From positions 1-64,000 of the forward strand of contig JAFGLW010000001.1 of NCBI GenBank assembly GCA_016927905.1: a stretch of DNA of 64,000 nucleotides, written 5' to 3'. The position numbers and the translations under genes were made by a program. Below, piece by piece: positions 1 to 8,013 of the stretch (position 1 is its first letter; every line of letters starts with the position of its first letter). The notes beneath the pieces are model-generated. The model was not told where the DNA came from, ran no database searches, and worked only from the letters and a program-made list of their open reading frames with translations. The DNA is from a candidate division CSSED10-310 bacterium. Its GTDB lineage: Bacteria; CSSED10-310; JAFGJC01.

Positions 1-426
1 CAAAAGTATGACGGGAAATATGTTCTCCGCACGACCCTTGACATTCCCGCAGACCAGGTTGCCCTGAGATACAAGGATCTTTACCGGATCGAGCGGGTAA
101 TGCGCCAATTGAAAAGCATCCTTGAAACCCGGCCGATCTATCACCAGAAAGCCGGCAACATCCGCGGACATGTATTTTGCAGCTTCCTTGCCCTCAAACT
201 TCTGAAAGCCCTGGAATTCAAATTGAATGAGAACGGCCTCGGGTTGTCCCTTGACCGACTGCTTTCGGAGTTGAATGAAGTATATACCAGCGAGGTGAAG
301 GTCGGCAGCAAATGTTTCACCATCCGGTCACAGGTCGAACCGGCGGCTTCGGAAGCCATCCGTGCGATGGGTGCCCGATTCGACCAAAAGATTTGTCAAA
401 TAAATCAACAAGATACAGACATCTGA
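1..426 (+). mobile_element. IS1634-type transposase, C-terminal part (cut by left edge)
   Basis: The reading frame is open from base 1 to a TGA at 424-426, giving 141 visible residues. It looks like the C-terminal part of an IS4-superfamily, IS1634-type transposase: after a YDGKYVLRT stretch comes the conserved ALRYKDLYRIERVMRQLKS segment, which carries the third catalytic acid (Glu31 of the visible part) and a following Lys, and then the typical RPIYHQKAGNIRGHVFCSF block. An internal ATG at 100 is not the real start. The rest of the element lies left of the window, so whether the copy is intact cannot be judged. No clear terminal inverted repeat was recognised downstream. Confidence 0.8.
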
Positions 427-770
427 TCTGTAACCCATTGAATTTAAACAATTTTAAATTGTAGTGCCAAGAACTTTTTGCGCGCATTTAACCCGTTGAT
501 TTTAAATACTTTTTATAAAACCACTGTCAAAGATGAGTTATACACATCGTAAGTGGGGAAAATTCAATAATCTGGATTCACACGGAGCACCCATCGTACC
601 GTCATTGTGATTGGCGAGAAACCTTGAACATTCTCGGATCAAATACATTGCGGGCATGATTCAAACCCTCTACCAGATGACTACATTCCAGTGCATTTTC
701 GACCCAGGTACGACCCAAAACAAAAACGGGCTACAACGCAAAGTGCCGTGACCCATTGAAAATAAAGGAG
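427..770. other. Non-coding stretch between transposase and tRNA-Glu
   Basis: These 344 bases hold no credible gene. The first 90 are AT-rich and contain a 15-base palindrome, ACAATTT-T-AAATTGT (448-462), plus two imperfect copies of a 25-base unit. A TTATACACA at 538-546 resembles a DnaA box but stands alone. The region probably includes the right end of the insertion sequence and its chromosomal junction, which I cannot place exactly. Confidence 0.5.
431..513. repeat. Two imperfect direct repeats, 58 bases apart
   Basis: Bases 431-455 and 489-513 align at 21 of 25 positions around a shared core, TAACCCRTTGAWTTTAAA. A shorter third match, ACCCATTGAAAATAAAG, sits near 751-767 just before tRNA-Glu. 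The repeats may belong to the end of the insertion sequence or to its target region. No function is assigned. Confidence 0.5.
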
Positions 771-842
771 CGGTCCCAACGGGAGTCGAACCCGTGTTAC
801 CGGATTGAGAGCCCGGCGTCCTGACCTCTAGACGATGGGACC
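771..842 (-). tRNA. tRNA-Glu (anticodon CTC)
   Basis: On the minus strand this folds as a 72-base cloverleaf: acceptor GGTCCCA pairing with TGGGACC, discriminator G, anticodon stem CCGGG/TCCGG (last pair G-T) with loop CTCTCAA, and T-loop GGTTCGACTCC. The anticodon CTC reads GAG. No CCA is encoded. It lies 9 bases downstream of tRNA-Gln and is probably co-transcribed with it. Confidence 0.95.
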
Positions 843-851
843 AGAAAAAAA

Positions 852-927
852 TGGCTGAGGCGGTAGGACTCGAACCTACAGTTGCCTGATCCAGAGTCAG
901 GAGCCTTACCAATTTGGCCACGCCTCA
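852..927 (-). tRNA. tRNA-Gln (anticodon CTG)
   Basis: The minus strand gives a 76-base tRNA with acceptor TGAGGCG/CGCCTCA, anticodon stem CCTGA/TCAGG with loop CTCTGGA (anticodon CTG, reads CAG), T-loop GGTTCGAGTCC and an encoded 3' CCA at 852-854. Its neighbour tRNA-Glu lacks encoded CCA, so CCA addition is needed for at least that one. Confidence 0.95.
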
Positions 928-942
928 ACGCATGTCGTGCAC

Positions 943-972
943 TAATTACCATAACCTCTCGATTGAAATCAA
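943..972 (-). promoter_or_regulatory. Possible promoter of the tRNA-Gln/tRNA-Glu pair
   Basis: The minus strand reads TTGATT (967-972), an 18-base spacer, then TAATTA (943-948), ending 15 bases before tRNA-Gln. Both boxes deviate from consensus, so this is only a candidate. Confidence 0.35.
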
Positions 973-1046
973 GCGGATTTTGCTCCGAATGATCGAATCT
1001 GATTCGCATTCCGGTCGACCAGAACTAAATCCATCTGGATTTTGGA

Positions 1047-1589
1047 TTATTCCAGGTTATACCCACTCGCCGTTTTTCGGATGGGGGCATGCCGGGTTAA
1101 AAGGCGCAATGTGTTGATGATGGCCTCATATGCCAAGATTGGTATTGGATCGGGAAAAAGATGAATGGTCACCGTCTCCCCGCAGTGCGGACATTTGCCC
1201 TCTTCCCATGCGATCTTGGAATCCGGAACCTGATATCCGAGCTGCATGCCTGAGGTGGTGTCTGGAGCCGGAAAATGCTGAATTTTCAAATCATGTGATA
1301 CCGTGTTCAGTCTTTCCAGAGCGGGTCCATCGATTTTACCCTGTTCCGCGGCACTGTCCAGGGCATCCCGGATGGCGGATTGAATTTCCTTCAGGGATTT
1401 AGTAATTCTCGATGTGGGCCAGACCGCCATCCCCAGTCTGAATCCGTCGGCTTCCCGGTCGAACACCACCCGGTTTTCCGGCTCAACCGCGATTACTTTT
1501 TCAATCAGATCGGCCGTATTGTTCAGGTCAAGCTGCAAAAATCGAATTACATTTTCAAAATATCCGGTCATTTGTTTGCTGAGACCCAT
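1047..1589 (-). CDS. Hypothetical protein with a CPHC motif
   Basis: A 180-residue protein that I do not recognise. The start ATG at 1589 is preceded by a good ribosome binding site (GGAGGA, 5 bases before). The N-terminal two thirds look helical and soluble, with the segment MTGYFENVIRFLQLDLNN near the start. Near residue 132 is KCPHCGE, a single CxxC pair such as half of a zinc ribbon, followed by a Pro/Ile-rich stretch. No signal peptide or membrane segment is visible. It is divergent from metF, so the 150 bases between them carry both promoters. The tRNA pair lies downstream on the same strand, but nothing links it to the gene's function. Confidence 0.7.
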   Translation of the reverse strand: MGLSKQMTGYFENVIRFLQLDLNNTADLIEKVIAVEPENRVVFDREADGFRLGMAVWPTSRITKSLKEIQSAIRDALDSAAEQGKIDGPALERLNTVSHDLKIQHFPAPDTTSGMQLGYQVPDSKIAWEEGKCPHCGETVTIHLFPDPIPILAYEAIINTLRLLTRHAPIRKTASGYNLE

Positions 1590-1741
1590 ATAATCCTCCG
1601 TTGCATGCTCATCATGGGCGCTTATATTTCAAGTTCCATTGAAAATCAAATCAATTTTTCGGTTACGCGGAATTCTTTTGATTTCATATATCCGGCAGGA
1701 TGGAATATAATGCGAATTTGGAGATCGAAGGAGGATCGGTT

Positions 1742-2632
1742 ATGAGTTTAAAGGATCTTTGGATCGGCAGGTCAAATCCAACCCTTTCGTTCGAGTTTTT
1801 CCCGCCAAGAGACGAAGCCGCTGCGGCCCGTCTTTGGGAATCCCTGCCCGATCTGGTCGCACTGAAACCGGATTTCATGTCGGTCACATTCGGTGCCGGA
1901 GGATCCACCCGGGATGGTTCTCGCCAGCTTGTCCGGCTTCTGAAGGAAACCAGTGACATCGAAGTGGTTGCCTATGTGGCCGCATACGGACTCAGCCCGG
2001 ATGATCTGGCGGTAGTTCTGAGGGACTATCGCGAACTGGGTGTGGAATCGCTGCTGTGTGTCCGGGGAGACAAACCCAGGGAAATGATAGATTACACTCC
2101 ACATCCGGAGAGCTTGTCCTATGCCTGCGACCTGATTGCGCATATCAGGGGGAGATACAACTTTGATATGGGGGTTGCGGGATACCCGGAAGGGCATATC
2201 GAAGCGGAATCCATCGAATCCGATCTCGAGTTTTTATCCTATAAGGTTCAACTGGGAGCTTGCTACATCATCTCCCAGTTTTTCTATGACAACAAGTTCT
2301 TTTTCCGGTTTGTCGAGAGGTGCCGGTCAGCCGGGATCACCGTACCCATCCTGGCCGGAATCATGCCGATATACAACCTGAAGCTTCTGGAAAATCTGGC
2401 GGGATTCTGCGGAGCGACCATTCCGGGTACGTTGCAGTCCGAGCTGGCGAAAATTCCTCCGGATGACAAAAAAACGCTCTCTGAATTCGGCGTTCAGTTC
2501 GCAGTGAAACAATGCCGGGACCTGGCCGCTTTCGGCATCGACGGTCTGCATATCTACACCATGAATCGTCCCAGGAGCACCAAACGGATCGTCGATATTC
2601 TCAGATCAGAAAACGTGCTTCCATCCCCGTAA
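1742..2632 (+). CDS. metF: 5,10-methylenetetrahydrofolate reductase
   Basis: A 296-residue MetF, which reduces 5,10-methylene-THF to 5-methyl-THF in the cytoplasm using FAD, supplying methyl groups for methionine synthesis. The TIM-barrel hallmarks are visible: LSFEFFPPRDE near residues 15-25 (Glu18 is the catalytic-type acid), MSVTFGAGGSTR near 47-58, LCVRGD near 100, and the C-terminal GIDGLHIYTMNR. Length matches the E. coli-type enzyme. I chose ATG 1742 because GGAGGA lies 6 bases upstream; an in-frame ATG at 1700 has no such site. Other SAM-cycle genes (sahR, ahcY, metK) lie 39-45 kb away in this window, but I see no SahR-type palindrome upstream of metF. Confidence 0.95.
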   Translation: MSLKDLWIGRSNPTLSFEFFPPRDEAAAARLWESLPDLVALKPDFMSVTFGAGGSTRDGSRQLVRLLKETSDIEVVAYVAAYGLSPDDLAVVLRDYRELGVESLLCVRGDKPREMIDYTPHPESLSYACDLIAHIRGRYNFDMGVAGYPEGHIEAESIESDLEFLSYKVQLGACYIISQFFYDNKFFFRFVERCRSAGITVPILAGIMPIYNLKLLENLAGFCGATIPGTLQSELAKIPPDDKKTLSEFGVQFAVKQCRDLAAFGIDGLHIYTMNRPRSTKRIVDILRSENVLPSP

Positions 2633-2641
2633 TGTTTCATA

Positions 2642-3718
2642 ATGAAGTGTTTATACCTGAAATCGTCCCTTAAAAAAATTGTTTATCTCCTGGTGGGACT
2701 GCTCTTTTTCACCCTGATCGTCAAGGGCGGATTCGACGCGCTGGATACACCTGAAATCGGGTTCACGGTGGATGTCGACCTGGTCGTTACTTCCCTGGGG
2801 GCCGACGGGTCGGCTTACCGGGCCGGGATGGATATCGGCGACCGGGTACTGAGCATCAACGGGGAACCCGCACAGGCCGGCGACCGGATTGCGGAGCAGG
2901 GGAGAAAAGCCAGGATCGGGCAGGTCATGACCTATCGCATCCGTAAAACGGACGGCAGAACGCGCGATATCGATCTCACCTGGAAATCCCCGTCCATCCA
3001 GCGCAGGCAGTACATCGGAGTCAATGCGGTTTCGGCGGTCCTGATTCTGATCGTCGCAACGATTGCTTATCTGCGCAAACCGGGATACCTGCCGGCCAAC
3101 CTGTTTTATTTCCTGTGCCTGTTCTATCTTTTTTTCCGGATGGATCATCCCAGATGGCAGGCGGAATACTGGGCGCGTATCTATCAGGTTATATACCTGT
3201 TCTGTTTTTTCCTCATTCCCGCCGTATTCGCCCATTTCTGTGCCCTGTTTCCCAAACCCAATCGATTTCTAAATGCACGGAAATCAAGAATTATATGGCT
3301 CTACTCACCTTCCACGGTTTTGTTTTTTCCGGCTGCGGTCACCAACTGGATTCATTACGATAATGTCAAAGCCACCGGGATCATCACCAAAATCATCATC
3401 TATGAGGGATTTGTGTTGTGGGCGGTTCTTCTGACCGCAGGCAGCCTGATGATGATCCATGCTTTTTTCCGGATCCGGTCCAGAACGCTTGCCAGACGAA
3501 GCAGCATTGTATTCTACAGCCTGGCGCTGGCCATGTTGCCGTACCTGATCGTCGGTTTCCTGGAGAATTTTCTGGACCGCACGTTCACTTACGAAATCAC
3601 AGGTCTGATCCTGTTTCTCCCGTTTCCGACAGCTCTGGCCTGGGCCATCGATTATGGTGAAGACCGGCCTGAACCAATGCCGACCATTTTGGAGAAAATT
3701 CTGCGGTCGCGCGATTGA
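2642..3718 (+). CDS. PDZ domain plus multi-pass membrane protein
   Basis: A 358-residue inner-membrane protein. It begins with a membrane anchor (about residues 12-30), followed by a periplasmic-type PDZ domain (about 42-115; SLGADGSAYRAGMDIGDRVLSING is the typical ligand-binding loop and strand), then about seven hydrophobic segments between 124 and 340 and a short basic tail. This PDZ/multi-TM module is known to me as the N-terminal sensor part of some signalling proteins (SpoIIE-type phosphatases or kinases), but no output domain follows. Function is unknown; a membrane-embedded sensor or scaffold is the best guess. It starts 9 bases after metF with no strong ribosome binding site, so it may be translated by coupling. 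Confidence 0.75.
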   Translation: MKCLYLKSSLKKIVYLLVGLLFFTLIVKGGFDALDTPEIGFTVDVDLVVTSLGADGSAYRAGMDIGDRVLSINGEPAQAGDRIAEQGRKARIGQVMTYRIRKTDGRTRDIDLTWKSPSIQRRQYIGVNAVSAVLILIVATIAYLRKPGYLPANLFYFLCLFYLFFRMDHPRWQAEYWARIYQVIYLFCFFLIPAVFAHFCALFPKPNRFLNARKSRIIWLYSPSTVLFFPAAVTNWIHYDNVKATGIITKIIIYEGFVLWAVLLTAGSLMMIHAFFRIRSRTLARRSSIVFYSLALAMLPYLIVGFLENFLDRTFTYEITGLILFLPFPTALAWAIDYGEDRPEPMPTILEKILRSRD

Positions 3719-3781
3719 CCCCGAACTGCCCCGCTGGTAACATAATAGCTCTTCCTTCATCACCTCCTGAAAGGCCTGGGA

Positions 3782-4018
3782 ATGAGTGAAGAACGGAAAA
3801 ACTGCAGCATTTGCGCCTGGCGGCAGACATGCCAACTCAAGTTTTCCCCGGGCAGAGACGGCGTTCCGATCTTTTATTGCAGGGAGTTTACGCTGGATAT
3901 CACTCTGAGCCAACCGCACCGTGAATCCGGTCAGGCGGGGGAGAAGGATGTGAAACAGGAAAAACGATATTTTTCTTTCCCGGACAAGAAGAAACAATCC
4001 GGGACCGAAGCGAGCTGA
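3782..4018 (+). CDS. Small cysteine-rich protein (NCxxCAWRxxC type)
   Basis: A 78-residue protein with Cys8, Cys11, Cys17 and Cys33 in the pattern CSICAWRQTC...FYCREF, followed by a charged, probably disordered tail. From memory, short proteins with this CxxCxWRxxC...YCxxFxxD pattern occur in Desulfobacterota-like genomes and are unnamed; the four cysteines suggest a bound metal (Zn or Fe). It ends 3 bases before purL, so it is probably in the purine operon. A role in purine synthesis is not shown. Confidence 0.7.
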   Translation: MSEERKNCSICAWRQTCQLKFSPGRDGVPIFYCREFTLDITLSQPHRESGQAGEKDVKQEKRYFSFPDKKKQSGTEAS

Positions 4019-4021
4019 AAG

Positions 4022-6391
4022 ATGAACGATCGAATGGTACAAGTCAATCAAATGCGGTCCGATACCGACCTGGCGGCGGAGCTGCGGCGCCTGGGAATCG
4101 GAATGACCGTTTCCGAAGCCCGTAAAGTCGTATCGATATTGGGCAGAGATCCGACCATAGTTGAACTGTTTATTTTTGATATTGAATGGAGTGAGCATTG
4201 TTCCTACAAATCAAGCCGGAAAATACTTAAAAAATATTTTTCCTTCGAAGCTTCTAATGTCGTTCTGGGTACGGGGGAAGACGCAGGCATCGTTGATTTT
4301 ACGAGTGTGAACGGCATTGAATACGCTATCGTCATCGCACACGAGAGTCACAATCACCCTTCCCAGGTGCTGCCGGTCGAGGGCGCCGCAACGGGTATCG
4401 GCGGTATCGTCCGGGATGTTGACTGCATGGGCGCACATGTCTGTGCGGTAGCGGACGGACTGCGTTTCGGGGATCCGGACGGAACGTTTAAGCCAAGAAC
4501 CCGATGGATCCTGAACGGGGTCGTCGACGGGATATGGCAGTACGGGAACGCTCTGGGTGTTCCCAACCTGGCCGGTGATGTCTATTTCGATTCATCCTTC
4601 GATGACAATTGCCTGGTCAATGTGGTGTGCATGGGAATCGTTCCCAGGAACCGAATTATCCGGTCCCGAGTGCCGGAAGGTGCCAAAACGAGGGATTTCG
4701 ACCTGATCCTCGTGGGGAAACCGACCGACGCGAGCGGGTTTGGCGGCGTCACATTTGCATCGGAAATACTGGATGAGAAGGAAGACGACCGGACTATCGG
4801 AGCGGTTCAGGTTCACGATCCATTCCTTAAAAACATCCTGATCACTCACAAAGCCAACCGGATGGTCTGGGATCTGGCGTTCGAAAAGGGAATTCCCATC
4901 GGCATGAAGGACCTGGGCGGCGGCGGTCTTGCGTGTGCATCATCGGAAATATGTTCAGCCGGAGGAGTTGGAGCTGAGATTCACCTGGACAGAGTCCATA
5001 CTTCGATGGAAAATCTGCCGCCCGAAGTGATTGCCTGTGGCGAAACCCAGGAACGGTTCATTTTCGCAGTGCCGCCGGAATTCACCGATTCGGTGCTGAA
5101 CATTTACAATAGCGTATGGGAATTGCCCAAGGAGGCCAACGGGGCATGTGCACGGGTCATCGGCAGGACGCTGCGGGATCCCCGATACCGCCTTTTTCAC
5201 AACGGAGAACTCGTATGCGATGCCCCCATACACGAAATCACTTCCGGTATTCTGTATGATCGCGAATCGAAACCGCTGCACTGGGAAGGCAGGGAACCGG
5301 CTGACACCCGGATGGATATCACCGATGCACTTTCCATGATCATGGCCTCCCTGAACGGGTGTTCCCGCCATCCCGTGTACCGGCATTATGACACGGAGGT
5401 GCAGGGGTGCGCACTGATCCGGCCCGGAGAAGCCGATGCAGGCATTATTGTGCCCTTGTTTCATACTCACGGTTCCAGGGCCGGGATTGCTTTAAGTGTC
5501 GACGGCAATCCCTTCATCGGGGAAATCGATCCATACTGGAGCGGAGCGGTGGCCGTGGCGGAAGCCATGCGCAATGTGGTGGCATCCGGTGCCATTCCAA
5601 GGGCTTTAACGGACTGTCTGAATTATGGCAATCCGGAGAAATCCGGAGCGTTCTGGCAGTTTGAACAGGGTGTCCGGGGAATTGCGGACGCGGCTGTGAA
5701 ACTGTGGCAGTACGACACCGACCGCGAACCAGTACCGATCGTCTCCGGTAATGTCAGTTTCTACAACGAGTCTGCGCTCGGCCAGGCCATCAAACCCTCA
5801 CCCATCGTCGCATGTGCCGGCGTAATCCGGGACGCCGGAAAAGCCATGACCCTTCACCTGAAAGAACCCGGCAACCGAATCGTTCTGATCGGTGACAGGC
5901 GGGATGAAATGGGTGGCAGCGCTTATTACCGCACCTGTTTCAAACAGACGGGAACCCAATCCGTGACCGTTGATTTCGAGCGGGAACGAAAAGACATGCA
6001 CGCAGTCATCGCACTGATCTCCCGGAACCTGGTCAGATCCTGCCATGATATTTCGGATGGAGGGCTGCTCGTCTGCCTGGCGGAAATGTGCCTTTCAACC
6101 CGGAACCCTCCCGGATTGGGTGCAAAATTGATTGTTCCCGGAAATATCACGATATCGCCCGAACGATATCTTTTTACGGAATGCGGTGGATTTCTGCTGG
6201 AAATTCCCGTTTCGCAGATTGAACTGGCAGAACGGATCGCAGCGGATTTCGACTCTGAATCGGTGGATCTGGGCGAGGTAATCTCCCGTCCTGAAATACA
6301 TATTGTTCAACATGAAAGGACATTGGCTCAGATATCCATGACGGATATTCACAGGAAATGGATCGGCATTTTGAAGGAGTATATCTCGTGA
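4022..6391 (+). CDS. purL: Phosphoribosylformylglycinamidine synthase, subunit II
   Basis: A 789-residue small-type PurL, the synthetase subunit that converts FGAR to FGAM with ATP and ammonia channelled from PurQ (fourth step of purine synthesis, cytoplasm). It shows the family pattern WSEHCSYKSSR at about residues 56-66, HESHNHPSQVLPVEGAATG near 108-126, LGGGGLACASSE, and a second half starting near GCSRHPVYRHYD. It is somewhat longer than the usual ~740 residues. Its stop overlaps the purQ start (GTGA). The gene order is purL-purQ-purS, unlike the more common purS-purQ-purL. Confidence 0.97.
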   Translation: MNDRMVQVNQMRSDTDLAAELRRLGIGMTVSEARKVVSILGRDPTIVELFIFDIEWSEHCSYKSSRKILKKYFSFEASNVVLGTGEDAGIVDFTSVNGIEYAIVIAHESHNHPSQVLPVEGAATGIGGIVRDVDCMGAHVCAVADGLRFGDPDGTFKPRTRWILNGVVDGIWQYGNALGVPNLAGDVYFDSSFDDNCLVNVVCMGIVPRNRIIRSRVPEGAKTRDFDLILVGKPTDASGFGGVTFASEILDEKEDDRTIGAVQVHDPFLKNILITHKANRMVWDLAFEKGIPIGMKDLGGGGLACASSEICSAGGVGAEIHLDRVHTSMENLPPEVIACGETQERFIFAVPPEFTDSVLNIYNSVWELPKEANGACARVIGRTLRDPRYRLFHNGELVCDAPIHEITSGILYDRESKPLHWEGREPADTRMDITDALSMIMASLNGCSRHPVYRHYDTEVQGCALIRPGEADAGIIVPLFHTHGSRAGIALSVDGNPFIGEIDPYWSGAVAVAEAMRNVVASGAIPRALTDCLNYGNPEKSGAFWQFEQGVRGIADAAVKLWQYDTDREPVPIVSGNVSFYNESALGQAIKPSPIVACAGVIRDAGKAMTLHLKEPGNRIVLIGDRRDEMGGSAYYRTCFKQTGTQSVTVDFERERKDMHAVIALISRNLVRSCHDISDGGLLVCLAEMCLSTRNPPGLGAKLIVPGNITISPERYLFTECGGFLLEIPVSQIELAERIAADFDSESVDLGEVISRPEIHIVQHERTLAQISMTDIHRKWIGILKEYIS

Positions 6392-7230
6392 ACCAGGATA
6401 TCATCTCCATCGCTGTTGTACAATATCCCGGCACAAACTGCGAATTCGAAACCTCGGCCGCTGTTGCAGCTGCAGGCATGAACGCTGTTGTATTCAGGTG
6501 GAATGCAGATCCGGGGGAGCTTTCCGGTTTCGACGGTTATGTTCTTCCGGGTGGATTCAGTTACCAGGACAGGGTTCGGGCCGGCGCTATCGCTGCCAAA
6601 AAGCGTATCACGGAAACTCTGATAAGGCAGGCCGAACAGGGGAAACCCATCCTGGGAATCTGCAACGGTGCTCAGATATTGATCGAAACCGGAATGGTTC
6701 CGGGTATCGTATGGGGAGAAATCCAGATGGCGCTGGCAAAAAACAATACGGGCGACCGTATGGGATACCACTGCGACTGGGTCTTTATCAGATCGGAACC
6801 GCAAGACAATCCCGGCTGCTTCAATCTGAATTGTCGATCCGGAGACATCATCCCGATCCCGGTCGCTCATGCAGAAGGACGCTTCACGACACAATCTTAC
6901 AAGTTGCTCAATGATCTGACCCGGCACAGCCAGATTGGATTCAAGTACTGTACTGTCAGCGGGGAGATCGATCCGGATTTCCCGGTCAATCCCAGCGGTT
7001 CCGTCTTGAATATCGCAGGGTTGTATAATACGGAAGGCAATGTCATGGCTTTCATGCCTCATCCGGAACGCGCCAGCTGGATGTACCAGGTTCCGATGGA
7101 TCTTCCCGGAATCTACGGGAAGCACAGGATGGAATCCCATCTGAACCAATCCTGTTTCAATACTCCAGGGCCGGGTCTGACCATCTTTTCATCCATGAAA
7201 CAGTTTATTCTGAATCGGCGGAAATCATGA
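6388..7230 (+). CDS. purQ: Phosphoribosylformylglycinamidine synthase, glutaminase subunit
   Basis: A 280-residue class I glutamine amidotransferase that releases ammonia from glutamine for PurL. Visible motifs: VVQYPGTNCEFE at the N-terminus, the oxyanion segment YVLPGGFSYQDRVRAGAIAA, nucleophile Cys92 in GICNGAQ, and the His-Glu pair in MPHPERAS. GTG 6388 is the start: AAGGAG lies about 9 bases upstream and the codon overlaps the purL stop. The protein is longer than the ~230 residues of Bacillus PurQ and resembles the long form. It overlaps the next gene by ATGA, consistent with coupled translation of a purL/purQ/purS complex. Confidence 0.95.
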   Translation: MNQDIISIAVVQYPGTNCEFETSAAVAAAGMNAVVFRWNADPGELSGFDGYVLPGGFSYQDRVRAGAIAAKKRITETLIRQAEQGKPILGICNGAQILIETGMVPGIVWGEIQMALAKNNTGDRMGYHCDWVFIRSEPQDNPGCFNLNCRSGDIIPIPVAHAEGRFTTQSYKLLNDLTRHSQIGFKYCTVSGEIDPDFPVNPSGSVLNIAGLYNTEGNVMAFMPHPERASWMYQVPMDLPGIYGKHRMESHLNQSCFNTPGPGLTIFSSMKQFILNRRKS

Positions 7231-7772
7231 ACAACAGCGTCATCATTATCGTGAAACTCAAGACGAAAGATCCCGTATCCGAAAGCGCGTTCCAGTGTCT
7301 GACCGGCGAGATGGATTACCAGGCATCTCTCCAGTCACTAACCCGCTATGATTACTGGGATATCCAGGTCAGTCCCGGTATCGACCGGCTGGAACTCGGC
7401 CGGTACCTGGCAACCGAAACGAAGCTGTTCGTCAATCCAAACAAACATACATTCGAATATCATTTGGCCGAATCCGTCCCGGCGGCTATGGAAAGAGCGG
7501 CATCTGGAGAACATATTCACCGGCTTCTGGTCAGGGATAACGAGGATTCTAAAGGCACTGAAGTGCTGCATCACCTGCATCGGCTTTATAACCTGCCTGA
7601 TAAAATCATGGCAGTTCGTTCCGGCGTCCTGTGGATACTCCGGATCAAAGCCGCGGATCCGGATGATGCTCAATCCATTGCGAGAGAAATCGCAATGACC
7701 CGTAACAGAAAAAGCGGGCTGCTCGCCAATCCGCAGTCCCAGACCATATCGTTCGGCCTGACGACATTCTGA
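7227..7772 (+). CDS. purS: Tandem PurS-like protein (two PurS domains)
   Basis: A 181-residue protein whose start overlaps the purQ stop (ATGA). Two halves each resemble the ~84-residue PurS: residues about 1-83 run from VIIIVKLKTKDPVSES through YDYWDIQV to NPNKHTFEYHL, and about 96-178 run from HRLLVRDNEDSKGTEVLHHL through GVLWILRIKA to GLLANPQSQTISF. PurS normally forms a dimer that bridges PurL and PurQ, so a covalent pair would supply the dimer in one chain, as the N-terminal domain of the large E. coli-type PurL does. Position and fold pattern support this; sequence identity is low, so the call is inference. PurS-type subunits have no catalytic residues of their own. Confidence 0.7.
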   Translation: MNNSVIIIVKLKTKDPVSESAFQCLTGEMDYQASLQSLTRYDYWDIQVSPGIDRLELGRYLATETKLFVNPNKHTFEYHLAESVPAAMERAASGEHIHRLLVRDNEDSKGTEVLHHLHRLYNLPDKIMAVRSGVLWILRIKAADPDDAQSIAREIAMTRNRKSGLLANPQSQTISFGLTTF

Positions 7773-8013
7773 CAATCCGAAATCTGTCAGCGGTTCCAAA
7801 TGTGAATAAATTACCATATCGGAAGGATTCTGCATGGATGAAACCTGGCTATCCGCACTGCCGCTAATTATTTTTATCCAGCAGGATTGTCAACAGAAAT
7901 TGTTCATAACTTGTGGATTGCCTGACGAAAACAGATGGAAATATCGGCGAAACCTTAACCATTACCTGAGTGGGGAAAATATACCCACATAGAATGCTTC
8001 AAGTAATGCTTTA

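Noticed and set aside
3305-4198. 297-codon open frame on the minus strand
   Set aside because: Antisense to the PDZ protein, the small cysteine protein and the purL start, all of which have family signatures; the minus-strand translation shows none.
7860-7925. DnaA-box-like words (TTATCCAG, TTGTGGATT), with another, TTATACACA, at 538-546
   Set aside because: Few, imperfect and far apart; no dnaA, dnaN or AT-rich unwinding region nearby, so not evidence for an origin.
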